The notes under the pieces: generated by a model
Told to the model about the DNA's origin: nothing
Database searches by the model: none
What the model saw: the letters and a program-made list of their open reading frames with translations, nothing else
Translations under genes and position numbers: made by a program
NCBI GenBank assembly: GCA_052161645.1
Contig: CP197414.1
Length of the DNA stretch: 64,000 nucleotides
Source of the DNA: Laterigemmans sp052161645
GTDB lineage: Bacteria > Planctomycetota > Planctomycetia > Pirellulales > Pirellulaceae
Reading direction: 5' to 3' (one strand)
Shown: positions 10,925 through 19,466 of the stretch, in pieces
Layout of the letters: the number at the start of each line of letters is the position of its first letter
How positions within the stretch are numbered: position 1 is the stretch's first letter

Positions 10925-10950
10925 ATTTGGATTGATTCTTTTATCCAAAT
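10925..10950. promoter_or_regulatory. 8-bp inverted repeat upstream of the giant protein
   Basis: The perfect arms ATTTGGAT (10925-10932) and ATCCAAAT (10943-10950) are separated by 10 bp. They lie 38 bp upstream of the giant gene's ATG at 10887. This could be a repressor operator or a 5'-UTR hairpin; the sequence alone does not decide. The rest of the 431-bp gap 10888-11318 holds no convincing gene. It does contain a second short inverted repeat, GGCGG…CCGCC, around 10972-10985. Confidence 0.4.
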
Positions 10951-11318
10951 GGGTAGTTTAAGGCGGGGATAGACTTTCCGCCCCGGTACCAATGCGAGAA
11001 ATCGCCGAGAGTCGTCCAGGAAGTGGACGTGTTTTCTTGAGGAGAATGCTGGGGAAGCTCACCAGCTGGCGACGTAAGCCGTTTTCAGGTAACGACTTGT
11101 GGACTTGAGGAATTCGCGGAAAAAGTCCAAGGAAAAGTTTTTTCCGGTCGCCCGAGGGGGCAGCGTCAAGCGAGTGCCGGCACGGGACGACAAATTTAGC
11201 CCGGAGGGCGACAGATAAAAGGACCCAAGGCACGCCGAAAACCTACCTGCCTCCAGCGTAAAAACCGCGGCGTTAGCAGGCAAAATCAAGCTCGCCCTCG
11301 CCGCGCTAGCCTTTTCGT

Positions 11319-12053
11319 TTACGGAATCGCGAGAAAGGCGCCTGCCGTGGCGGCTGCTTGGTTGATCGCCGCGCGACGCTCGTAAGGCGGACGCTGCAGC
11401 AGCGCCGGTGCGCACGATCCCGGGCGGAAGTAGCCCAAGTGATAGTCGAGCTCGCAAGCCGGTTGGACAGTCATTAAGTAGGGGAGCATCGGTAACGTCG
11501 CGAAGAACTTGGCACCTGAAATCATCGGTTGCAATGCTCGATACCGCTCGTGACCATGACGCTCCAGCATCACCTCTTCGAAGTACAGCGGGTGGGAGAA
11601 CGTATTGGGAGCTTGCCAAAAGTAAGCTGTTAGGGCCCATTCTGGTTCACGGTCGGCGAAACCCTCGGGGAGCGGAATCCGCGCCGTTAAATTCTCACCG
11701 CCGAAGTCCTCGGGGAGATTTTGGTTGCCGATCTGGCTGACATCGGTCGTGGGAGCGATCAGCGCCGGGATGATTAATTTCTTGCCCTCAATTACCGCCG
11801 TCCGATCATCTCCGAAAATCGAAGGAGCAACCACCAAGTTGTCACTGCCGCGATAGCTGTCTAGCCCGAAATCATCCCGCTGGTCCGGGACGTCACTCGG
11901 GCTGGGGCTGTCGAGTGGATCTTGGACAAGTGGATCTTGAACTGGGGCCAGCCGCACAAAGGCCTGCTCGTCGGCAGATCCGCTGGTACTTGTGGCGAAG
12001 CTGGCGAGCGTCGCTAACGCGGCCAGCAAAAGCAGGCGTTTTGACAAAGACAT
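11319..12053 (-). CDS. Exported protein of unknown function (244 aa)
   Basis: The protein starts with a classical signal peptide (MSLSKRLLLLAALATLASFA…SGSADE). A proline- and aspartate-rich linker follows (residues ~35-60), then a soluble domain with a charged and aromatic core around residues 125-165 (FADREPEWALTAYFWQ and a FSHPLYFEEVMLERHG segment), and a C-terminal hydrophobic stretch. I do not recognise a named domain. Composition and context suggest a planctomycete-specific periplasmic or membrane-associated protein. It lies 157 bp downstream of the exported MsrB on the same strand and could be co-transcribed, but the gap is large enough for its own promoter. Confidence 0.75.
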   Translation of the reverse strand: MSLSKRLLLLAALATLASFATSTSGSADEQAFVRLAPVQDPLVQDPLDSPSPSDVPDQRDDFGLDSYRGSDNLVVAPSIFGDDRTAVIEGKKLIIPALIAPTTDVSQIGNQNLPEDFGGENLTARIPLPEGFADREPEWALTAYFWQAPNTFSHPLYFEEVMLERHGHERYRALQPMISGAKFFATLPMLPYLMTVQPACELDYHLGYFRPGSCAPALLQRPPYERRAAINQAAATAGAFLAIP

Positions 12054-12210
12054 GACGGCTGAAATCCATTTCGGGCGACGGCAGCAAAGTGCGAGCGAAA
12101 GTCGGGAAAGGACTTTCGTTTCCGATCTGATGATGGTATCGGTGATTCAGGATGCATCGCATCAGCTGACACAGGTTCGCTCACTAAAACCGTTACAAAC
12201 CCCCTTCTGC

Positions 12211-12834
12211 CTACTTGGTGGTCGGGTCGGAAGCTTCGGGATTGCCCCGTCCTTTACGCTTATTGGGAGTCTTCTCCTGAGCCGCATCTTTTTCCTGTTC
12301 GATAAACTTCATCGAAGCACTGTTCATGCAGTACCGCAGCCCGGTGGGGCGGGGGCCGTCTTCAAAGACATGTCCCAAGTGAGCTCGGCAACGGCTGCAG
12401 TGGACTTCCGTGCGGGGATAAAACATTTTCCAATCTGTTTTGGTGCCGACCGCTTCATCGTCGAGTGGTTGCCAAAAACTGGGCCAGCCGGTGCCGGACG
12501 CAAACTTCGTCTCAGACGTAAACAGCGGCTTGTCACAGACGATACAAACGTAGGTTCCCGGTTTTTTGTTATCCCAGTAAGCGTTGCGGAAAGCCGGTTC
12601 GGTTTCTTCTTCCTGGGTCACCAAATACTGAATCCGCGAAAGCCGTCGTCGCAATTCTGCCTTGGTCGGTGGTTTATACTCGTCTTTTTCTGCTTTTTCT
12701 GCCGTCGGAGGTTTCTTCTCGGATGATTGGTCCTCGCTATCTTGGCCCCAGCCAGTTGGTGACCAAACGAGCGCCCCGGCGATCAGCAGAGGCAGGCAGA
12801 ACAGCGTGGTATGGTAAATTTTTCGAGTCAACAT
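12211..12834 (-). CDS. msrB: Exported peptide-methionine (R)-S-oxide reductase MsrB
   Basis: MsrB reduces methionine-R-sulfoxide in damaged proteins. The sequence shows the two zinc-binding CxxC pairs (CIVC, CSRC), the GTGWPSF block and the C-terminal RYCMNSASMKF motif with the catalytic Cys. The domain spans about residues 70-185 of a 207-aa product. The ATG at 12834 gives MLTRKIYHTTLFCLPLLIAG, a good signal peptide, so this copy acts outside the cytoplasm. The frame is open further upstream, but those residues have no signal character. A charged, lysine-rich linker precedes the domain and a basic tail follows it. Upstream and divergent lies the ABC ATPase. Confidence 0.93.
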   Translation of the reverse strand: MLTRKIYHTTLFCLPLLIAGALVWSPTGWGQDSEDQSSEKKPPTAEKAEKDEYKPPTKAELRRRLSRIQYLVTQEEETEPAFRNAYWDNKKPGTYVCIVCDKPLFTSETKFASGTGWPSFWQPLDDEAVGTKTDWKMFYPRTEVHCSRCRAHLGHVFEDGPRPTGLRYCMNSASMKFIEQEKDAAQEKTPNKRKGRGNPEASDPTTK

Positions 12835-12957
12835 CTTTGCATTTCCCAGTGCGGGCGGTGGTGCGCAAAAACAACTCCACATTCTAACCACCTGGCTAGT
12901 GCCAAATAAAGAGAATATCGAGCGATTGAACTTCCCTGCACCCCTTTTGGCGATTAT

Positions 12958-14271
12958 TTGACGTTGGCAGATTCTCAGAACCCCCAGCCGCCGGTGGCCC
13001 CCACCGTTGCGTCAGCGACTCGCTTGGCCGACCGCTGTGAGTCGCTCGGCAGTCGCTTGCGAATCAATCTGTTGTGCAAGGCGTTCCAGAGGCGAATTGT
13101 CGTCGATCGGCTTTCGCTGGAGATCGCAGCGGGCGAAATCGTCGCCTTGCTGGGGCCCAGCGGATGTGGCAAGACGACTTTGTTGCGGCTGATCGCTGGG
13201 CTGGAAGAGCCCGACAGCGGGAACTTGGAAATCGACGGTCAAGATGTCACCCGACTGGCTCCGCATCGACGCGGCGTGGGGTTCGTGTTTCAAGACTTGG
13301 CGCTCTATCCGCATCTCACGGTCGCTGAAAACTTGGCGTTTCCGCTCCGCAAAAGTGGCTTGGGACGGGCCGCCCGTCGGCAAACGGCTGAGCAGATCGC
13401 CGATTTGCTTGGCGTCCGTCCTTTTCTCAAACGCCATCCCGCGGACCTGAGCGGTGGTGAGCGGCAGCGAGTTGCCATTGGCCGGGGATTGGTGCACCGA
13501 CCTGGGCTGTTGTTGTTTGATGAACCGCTGGCGCACCTCGATCCCCATTTACGATTGCAATTGCGAGCCGAGCTGGCGAGTTGGCGAAAAGCGATTGGGG
13601 GAACGACCATCTATGTTACGCACGATGCCAGCGAAGCGATGGCGATTGCCGATCGCGTGGCCGTGATGCAGGCAGGCCGCATCTGTCAGTTGGGGACTGT
13701 GGAAGAAATTTATCAGCGTCCAGCGAATCGCTTCATCGCGGCTCTGCTCAGCAGCCCTTCGTTAAATTTGCTGCCAGCCAGTTTTGACCAGCGAGGAAAT
13801 TGTCTCTGTGGCCAGCAGATCATCGCCGGCTTGCAACCACCAACGCCGCTCGTCGCTGCCGCGCCAGTCTCGCTCGGCTTTCGACCCGCCAGCGTGCGGC
13901 TGGTTTCCAGCAGCCAGCGGGCGGCCGAAACTAGCCAAGCAGAAATCAGCCAAACGGGAACTACCCAAGTGGCGATCAGCCAAGTGGGTGTGGTGCTCGA
14001 TCGCTTTCGGTTTCATGATCGGCACTGCCTGCAAATCAGCTCGCAGATTGGTTCGCAAATCAGCTCGCAGATTGGTCGTGGGGCCGCTCGTGAGATCGAG
14101 CAGATCCGAGCCTTGATTCCTGCTGAGTGCACAATCGGGATTGGTGACCAAGTTGTGTGGCAGGTCCCCGCCACGGAGGTCTTTGTCTTTCCCGCGAGCG
14201 ATCCCGCAGATGCAGATGCAGATACTGACGCACATACAGGGGCAGGAAACGTCGTGGCGGAGCCGGAATGA
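12958..14271 (+). CDS. ABC transporter ATP-binding protein, MalK/UgpC-like with TOBE region
   Basis: Importer-type ATPase of about 437 aa. Walker A GPSGCGKTT is near residue 66, the Q-loop at FQDLALYP, the signature LSGGERQRVA at ~164, Walker B LLLFDEP at ~184 and the H-loop at VTHD. A MalK-like C-terminal extension after residue ~240 (KxG-like LGTVEEIYQRPANRF) resembles the TOBE region of sugar and glycerol-3-phosphate importers. The C-terminal part is inflated by simple sequence: a 24-bp direct repeat encoding SQIGSQISSQIG at about 14033-14077, and a DADADTDA run near the end. The TTG at 12958 is the first possible start; a downstream GTG is also possible. No permease or solute-binding gene is adjacent, so the partner is unknown. 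The stop overlaps the next gene (ATGA). Confidence 0.85.
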   Translation: MTLADSQNPQPPVAPTVASATRLADRCESLGSRLRINLLCKAFQRRIVVDRLSLEIAAGEIVALLGPSGCGKTTLLRLIAGLEEPDSGNLEIDGQDVTRLAPHRRGVGFVFQDLALYPHLTVAENLAFPLRKSGLGRAARRQTAEQIADLLGVRPFLKRHPADLSGGERQRVAIGRGLVHRPGLLLFDEPLAHLDPHLRLQLRAELASWRKAIGGTTIYVTHDASEAMAIADRVAVMQAGRICQLGTVEEIYQRPANRFIAALLSSPSLNLLPASFDQRGNCLCGQQIIAGLQPPTPLVAAAPVSLGFRPASVRLVSSSQRAAETSQAEISQTGTTQVAISQVGVVLDRFRFHDRHCLQISSQIGSQISSQIGRGAAREIEQIRALIPAECTIGIGDQVVWQVPATEVFVFPASDPADADADTDAHTGAGNVVAEPE

Positions 14272-16085
14272 GCCAAGTTCATTCGGTGGCCACCCCTTGG
14301 CTGCGACAGCGGAGTCAGACTCCCGCGATGCAGTTTGCCGTTTGTTTTTCCGCGGCGGTTTTCGTCGGTTTGCTGGCGATCGCCTTGCGGTTGCCCGCGT
14401 TGGGAGAAAGTCTCTGGGTGGACGAATTGCATACCGCCTGGGTGGTCGCTGGGAGCTGGGAGCAGGTTCCTCCGCGGGCCGCGATCGGCAATCAGACACC
14501 TTGGTATTTTTACGGACTATGGCTCTGGGCACAGTGCTTTGGCAGCAGTGAGTGGGCGCTGCGATTTCCCTCAGTCCTCTGCACCGCGGTGCTGGCCGGC
14601 TGGGCCGTTCCTTGGGTCGCTCGTTGGAGCGGGCGGGTCAGCGTGGGAGTCGTCGTCGGCCTGTTGTTGGCCGTCGAACGGAATGCGATCTTTTACGGAA
14701 CCGAAGCTCGCTGCTATGGGGCTGTGATGTTAGCCGTGGGCTTGGTGGCTGTTTGCTTGGTCGAGCTGCGGGGCGGTTTCCCCGGATGCCGGGGCAGGGG
14801 AGCGGGGCATTGCGAGCGGCCTTCGTGGTGGGCTGCCGGCGGTTTGTTGCTCTCAACGATGGCTGCGGTGATGCTGCATGTCACGGCCTTGTTAGCGGTG
14901 GCCGGACTGGTGGCGTTAAGTTTGTTGCTGGAGCTGGTCTCGATGATTTGCGGCCGGCGTGAGGCTCGTCAAAAGCTTGCTGCCGGTGCTAACAATCCTG
15001 CACTTGCCGCTCGCCCCGCCTCGCGGCAGCTGTTTTTGTTAATCGGCGGCTCGGCCAGCTTGGGTGTGTTGTTAGCGTTGGCGATGAACTGGGATTTGAT
15101 CACCGACGTGTGGGGGCGTCGCGAACAGTGGAACGCTTTCGGGCGTGCCAGCCGGTTGGCCGAGTTGTGGCAAATTTGGCCCTGGGGGTGGCTGGTGTTG
15201 GTCCCCATGATCGGTTGGCAGATATCTTCCATCCGTTGGCAACTTTCTGTCACACCTTGGAAGATATCTAGCAAGTGTTGCAGCTGGGGTGGAGTCAGCT
15301 GGGGTGTGGTGCTGTTGCTCGCTGTGATCGGAGTAACAGGGGTTGCTTGGTGCGTCTCCTACGTCGGCTTGGCTGCGGTTTGGCATCGTCGGTTTTTGGT
15401 CGGGCTGTTGCCGCCGTTGTGTTGCGCCAGCGGTTATTTTTGGGATCGTTGGCGAGGTGGGTTGGCCAGCCGCGGGGGGTGGTTCGTTTGGATCGGACAG
15501 TTGGTCTTTTGTGCCGTGCCGTTGGGGTTGTTGGCAACGCAAGGTTCGATCGGCAAGTGGGCTGCGGGTGAGCGGCGGTTGGTGCAGCGGGGCGAAGCTT
15601 GGCGCGAGCTGGGAACCTATTTGCAGACGCATCGCCGCGGAGGGGATCGGCTGATGCTGGCGGCCGAGTTGTTGGAATCGAATTGGATCCACGATGGTTG
15701 GCCGCCGGCTGTTCCTCGCTCCTTGGCTGAAACGTACGTGGCTTATCCTTTCCACGGCTCGTACGCTGCGAGTTTCGCGACCGACGAGGAGACCATCATC
15801 TTGGGGCCGCTCAACCGGACGTTAACGCAACAACAACTTGGCGAACAATTGGCCGCTTGGTCAGCAGTTTCCGATCAACGGCAATCGGCAGCGGGGACCG
15901 TCTGGCTGGTGACGCGTCGTCCCCGCAGCAAAATGCGGGCCTATTTGTCGGAGCTGCTCCCCCGCCCGACTGGCGAGTTGCCTGCGGGTGACTCGCTCCT
16001 AGGCACCACGCAGTTGGGCATCGAGTATGAGGTGCTCGCTTTTCACCGACTTTCTTTGGTGCGTTTCTCCTTGCCCGAGCGGTAA
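14268..16085 (+). CDS. PMT/ArnT-like multi-pass membrane glycosyltransferase (GT39/GT83-like)
   Basis: A 605-aa polytopic membrane protein. After the first membrane segment comes LWVDELHTAWV, the acidic D-E motif in the first extracytoplasmic loop of PMT-fold, polyprenyl-phosphate-sugar dependent glycosyltransferases. About ten further hydrophobic segments follow to residue ~430, and then a soluble C-terminal domain. Expected role: transfer of a sugar from a lipid-linked donor to an extracytoplasmic acceptor. The acceptor cannot be told. The start codon overlaps the stop of the ABC ATPase (ATGA), so the two are translationally coupled. An alternative start lies at residue 21. The TRP- and Leu-rich composition is normal for the family. 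Confidence 0.78.
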   Translation: MSQVHSVATPWLRQRSQTPAMQFAVCFSAAVFVGLLAIALRLPALGESLWVDELHTAWVVAGSWEQVPPRAAIGNQTPWYFYGLWLWAQCFGSSEWALRFPSVLCTAVLAGWAVPWVARWSGRVSVGVVVGLLLAVERNAIFYGTEARCYGAVMLAVGLVAVCLVELRGGFPGCRGRGAGHCERPSWWAAGGLLLSTMAAVMLHVTALLAVAGLVALSLLLELVSMICGRREARQKLAAGANNPALAARPASRQLFLLIGGSASLGVLLALAMNWDLITDVWGRREQWNAFGRASRLAELWQIWPWGWLVLVPMIGWQISSIRWQLSVTPWKISSKCCSWGGVSWGVVLLLAVIGVTGVAWCVSYVGLAAVWHRRFLVGLLPPLCCASGYFWDRWRGGLASRGGWFVWIGQLVFCAVPLGLLATQGSIGKWAAGERRLVQRGEAWRELGTYLQTHRRGGDRLMLAAELLESNWIHDGWPPAVPRSLAETYVAYPFHGSYAASFATDEETIILGPLNRTLTQQQLGEQLAAWSAVSDQRQSAAGTVWLVTRRPRSKMRAYLSELLPRPTGELPAGDSLLGTTQLGIEYEVLAFHRLSLVRFSLPER

Positions 16086-16120
16086 AATGATAAATATTTA
16101 GGACCTATCCGAAAACTGTG

Positions 16121-16151
16121 AGCCGAAGGCGCTAGCCGCGGGCCTTTTTTT
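16121..16151 (+). other. GC-rich intergenic element followed by a T7 tract
   Basis: Downstream of the glycosyltransferase stop, the sequence AGCCGAAGGCGCTAGCCGCG leads into GGCC and then seven T's. The T-tract suggests a terminator, but I could not draw a clean hairpin. The AGCCGAAGGCG core also appears at 35911-35922, so this may be a dispersed planctomycete repeat rather than a terminator. Confidence 0.35.
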
Positions 16152-16313
16152 GTGGTTTCTGAATAGGTTCTTGGATCTTTGAACAGCGTTGACTGTTGTT
16201 ACGGAGAAGCCGGGGAGACGGGTATTGTTGCTGGGAGTGCGAAAGTGGTGTTGTTTTGTACTTTCGGCGGAGCGAAAGGCGACTATGTACGTGCCAAATT
16301 AAAAGCGTTGTCA

Positions 16314-17738
16314 ATGCGAATGCAGAGTACGATTCGATCGATTGTGACCACTTTAGTGGTTGGGTTGGTTGGGCCAGCAATGTGCCCGATTTGCTTGGCG
16401 ACTGATGGAGCCGTCGTGGCTGATGACGCCACCGCTGCGGATCAATTGAGTGCGGCGGAGCGTGGTTACCGCTTCTTAGTCGAGAAGGCCTACTTGCCGG
16501 CTGATTTCGATCAGGAAACTTTCGACGCCGTTTGGCAAACATGGCCTGCCGAGCTGCGAGCGAAAGCGGAAGCTGTTGATAGCGATGCGCGGCGGGAGAT
16601 GAGCTATCGTCGCTACGGATTAAACGCGCGGATTGACGATCCCCAGCAGCGGCCATTGCAGTATGTGGTCAGCCGGTCGGGCGAGTGGACGATGAACTGT
16701 TTCGCTTGTCATGGCGGACGTGTTTATGGAAAAGCTTATCCCGGAGCGCCGAACAATGAATATGCCTTGCAGACATTGACCGAAGAGATTCGCCGGGCCA
16801 AGTTCAAGATTGGCAAGCAGCTGACGCGGATGGATTTGGGATCGTTGGTAATGCCTTTGGGCTCGACGGTGGGACGCACCAACGCCGTGATGTTTGGCGT
16901 TGGTTTGATGCATTACCGGCGAGGCGATTTGAGTATCGATACCGACGTGCCCCGTCCCGAGATGACGCATCATGACATGGACGCGCCGCCCTGGTGGCAC
17001 TTTCACCGTCGGCCGCAGATTTACATCGACGGCTTTGCCGAGCGTGGGCATCGCGGCTTAATGCAATTTATGTTGGTGCGCGAGAATGGTCCGGAAAAGT
17101 TTCGCGAGTGGGAAGATGACTTTCGTGATGTGTATGCTTATTTGATGTCGTTGAGGCCGCCAAAGTATGATCGCCCGATCGATGCAGCCTTGGCCGATCG
17201 GGGGCGGCTGTTATTCAATGACACCTGCGCGCGATGTCATGGCACTTATGGTGATGGCAGTGAGTATCCCGCCGTCATGGTGCCGCTCGACGAAGTTGGT
17301 ACCGACCCTGTGCGACTCGCCGCTTTACCAGTTGCTGGTCGCGAAAAATATGCTAGTAGTTGGTTCGCGGCGGCTAGCGAAGCGGACGAGCAAACCACCG
17401 TTACCGATCCCGTCGGCTACGTGGCGCCACCGCTTGATGGCGTCTGGGCGAGTCCTCCGTATTTCCACAATGGCAGCGTGCCGACTTTGTGGCACGTCTT
17501 AAACCCCGAGCAGCGGCCCCAGTTGTGGCGGCGAAGCGCAGTGGAGATCGACGAGCAGCAGGTTGGCTTTCAGATCGAAACGGCCGATCGTATTCCGTTG
17601 CGACAGTTAGATATTGCAGAGCGAAGAAGTTGGTTTGACACGCGAGGCTTTGGCAAATCAGCCGCCGGGCACGATTTCGCTTTGGAGTTAACCATCGAAG
17701 AGCGGCAAGCAGTACTAGAGTATCTAAAAACGTTGTAG
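16314..17738 (+). CDS. Exported dihaem cytochrome c
   Basis: Two haem-binding CxxCH motifs are present: CFACH in the N-terminal third and CARCH near residue 300. Each starts a cytochrome c domain, and Met and His residues suitable as distal ligands lie downstream. From the ATG at 16314 the product is ~474 aa with an N-terminal hydrophobic export segment (IRSIVTTLVVGLVGPAMCPICLA). The open frame extends upstream to 16179, but that part lacks signal features. The C-terminal region has the PPLDGVWASPPYFHNGSV stretch seen in many dihaem cytochromes and MauG/RoxA-like relatives. Role: periplasmic electron transfer or oxidation of an unknown substrate. The gene appears monocistronic. Confidence 0.85.
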   Translation: MRMQSTIRSIVTTLVVGLVGPAMCPICLATDGAVVADDATAADQLSAAERGYRFLVEKAYLPADFDQETFDAVWQTWPAELRAKAEAVDSDARREMSYRRYGLNARIDDPQQRPLQYVVSRSGEWTMNCFACHGGRVYGKAYPGAPNNEYALQTLTEEIRRAKFKIGKQLTRMDLGSLVMPLGSTVGRTNAVMFGVGLMHYRRGDLSIDTDVPRPEMTHHDMDAPPWWHFHRRPQIYIDGFAERGHRGLMQFMLVRENGPEKFREWEDDFRDVYAYLMSLRPPKYDRPIDAALADRGRLLFNDTCARCHGTYGDGSEYPAVMVPLDEVGTDPVRLAALPVAGREKYASSWFAAASEADEQTTVTDPVGYVAPPLDGVWASPPYFHNGSVPTLWHVLNPEQRPQLWRRSAVEIDEQQVGFQIETADRIPLRQLDIAERRSWFDTRGFGKSAAGHDFALELTIEERQAVLEYLKTL

Positions 17739-17741
17739 GGC

Positions 17742-17780
<39 letters not shown>

Positions 17781-17981
17781 ACGCGGAGAGGGGCCGGAGT
17801 TCGAGTATCGAGTGCGGTAAGGCCTGAGGCTGACAGATCACTCGTTCTCGCTTCACCGGACCGTGGCAACAGAGCAGGTCAGCCGGACGGGGGATCGACC
17901 ACTGGGGATCATCCTGACGCTATTTTCTCCGCATATTTTCCGCAGAGTCTCGATAACTGGCCGTTCCACCGCGCCCGTACT

Positions 17982-18028
17982 GTCTCAGCCGGTCATTGTG
18001 CGGTAAAACGGACGTTTAGGGCTGAGAC
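17982..18028 (+). promoter_or_regulatory. Stem-loop in the thiC leader
   Basis: The perfect 9-bp arms GTCTCAGCC (17982-17990) and GGCTGAGAC (18020-18028) enclose a 29-nt loop. The loop has a smaller possible stem (TAAAAC…GTTTA). The structure ends 91 nt before the thiC ATG. It includes CTGAGA but lacks the second half of a TPP riboswitch, and the CTGAGA is paired, so I do not call it a THI element. Apart from this and the microsatellite, the 381-bp gap 17739-18119 shows nothing recognisable. Confidence 0.45.
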
Positions 18029-18119
18029 GCGACGGATTTTTTGCGGTGCAGCCCAGCTATTTGCCATCTTCGTGTGGACTTGATCGCTCACACGTTTTCG
18101 CCACGGAGTTAACGACTCG

Positions 18120-19460
18120 ATGACTACGCAATTAATCGCCGCTCGTGCTGGAAATATTACCCCGGAAATGGAATTTGTCGCTGAACGGGAAGGGTTGCCC
18201 GTGGAGACGATTCGGGATGAAGTTGCCGCTGGCCGGATGGTGATTCCCGCCAACAAAGTCCACATCGCCGGGGTGTTGGAACCGATGTGTATCGGCGTCG
18301 CGAGCAAGTGCAAGATCAATGCTAATATTGGCAACAGCGCCGTGACCAGCAACGTCGAAGAAGAGCTGGAAAAGCTGCATACTTCGGTCCACTTTGGGGC
18401 CGACACGGTGATGGATTTGTCGACTGGCAAAGATATCGACAACATCCGCAAAGAGATTATCGCCAAATCGCCAGTCCCGATCGGAACGGTGCCGATCTAC
18501 CAAATGCTGGAAGAGCTCGGTGGCAACATCGAAGACATGCGGGCTCAGCATTTTCTTGATATGGTCGAGCACCAGGCCAAGCAGGGGGTCGACTACATGA
18601 CGATTCACTGCGGCGTCAAGCTGGAGCATTTGCACCTCAGCGTCAATCGCGTAACGGGGATCGTCAGCCGCGGAGGATCGTTGATCGCCAAGTGGATGAT
18701 GGCGCATCAAAAGCAGAATCCGCTGTACGACGCCTTCGACGATTTGTGCGACATCATGCGAGAGTATGACGTGACTTGGTCCCTAGGGGATGGGATGCGT
18801 CCCGGTTCGATCGCTGATGCCTCGGACGAGGCTCAGTTTGCGGAATTGGAAGTGCTCGGTGAATTGACCAAACGGGGACAAGAGAATGGCACGCAAGTGA
18901 TGGTCGAGGGACCGGGCCACATTCCCATGCATCAAATTCAGATGAACATGGAAAAGCAAGCGGAGATTTGCAACGGCGCCCCGTTCTACGTGCTGGGCCC
19001 GTTGGTGACCGATGTGGCTCCCGGGTACGACCACATTACCAGCGCCATCGGCGCGGCGATGGCGGGCTGGCACGGAGCAGCCATGTTGTGCTACGTGACT
19101 CCCAAAGAGCACCTCGGTTTGCCCAACCGCGAAGATGTCAAGCAAGGAGTGATCGCTTATAAAATCTCCGCCCACGCGGCCGATGTGGCCCGCGGCCGTA
19201 AAGGGGCCCAGGATCGCGACGATGCATTGTCCCGAGCTCGTTTTGGCTTTGATTGGAATGAGCAATTTCGACTCTCGCTCGATCCTGAAACGGCGCGAGC
19301 TTATCACGATGAAACACTGCCCCAAGACACTTTCAAAAGTGCTCACTTCTGCAGCATGTGTGGCCCCAAGTATTGCTCGATGAAGATCACTGAGGATATT
19401 CGCAAGATGGCTGCCGAGAACAAGCTGGTCGAAGTTGTCAGCGAGCCCGCTGAAAAGTAG
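18120..19460 (+). CDS. thiC: Phosphomethylpyrimidine synthase ThiC
   Basis: ThiC is the radical-SAM enzyme that rearranges aminoimidazole ribotide into HMP-phosphate, the pyrimidine half of thiamine. The 446-aa protein carries the C-terminal 4Fe-4S motif CxxCxxxxC (Cys411, Cys414, Cys419). It also has the family blocks CxxxAxCKINANIGNS, GTVPIYQML, EGPGHIPMHQI and GPLVTDVAPGYDHITSAIG. It lacks the ~130-residue N-terminal extension of E. coli ThiC and matches the shorter form. The ATG follows a 380-bp leader with a stem-loop. It converges with the DUF4175-like gene, with only 6 bp between the two stops. No other thi gene is in the window. Confidence 0.97.
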   Translation: MTTQLIAARAGNITPEMEFVAEREGLPVETIRDEVAAGRMVIPANKVHIAGVLEPMCIGVASKCKINANIGNSAVTSNVEEELEKLHTSVHFGADTVMDLSTGKDIDNIRKEIIAKSPVPIGTVPIYQMLEELGGNIEDMRAQHFLDMVEHQAKQGVDYMTIHCGVKLEHLHLSVNRVTGIVSRGGSLIAKWMMAHQKQNPLYDAFDDLCDIMREYDVTWSLGDGMRPGSIADASDEAQFAELEVLGELTKRGQENGTQVMVEGPGHIPMHQIQMNMEKQAEICNGAPFYVLGPLVTDVAPGYDHITSAIGAAMAGWHGAAMLCYVTPKEHLGLPNREDVKQGVIAYKISAHAADVARGRKGAQDRDDALSRARFGFDWNEQFRLSLDPETARAYHDETLPQDTFKSAHFCSMCGPKYCSMKITEDIRKMAAENKLVEVVSEPAEK

Positions 19461-19466
19461 CAGCGG

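Noticed and set aside
11059..11640. 193-aa minus-strand open frame running from inside the 11319-12053 gene into the downstream gap
   Set aside because: It overlaps the exported-protein gene in another frame, has an Arg/Ser-rich composition and shows no domain or ribosome site.
16121..16151. Classical rho-independent terminator after the glycosyltransferase
   Set aside because: A T-tract is present but no stable hairpin could be drawn, so I list it only as an element.
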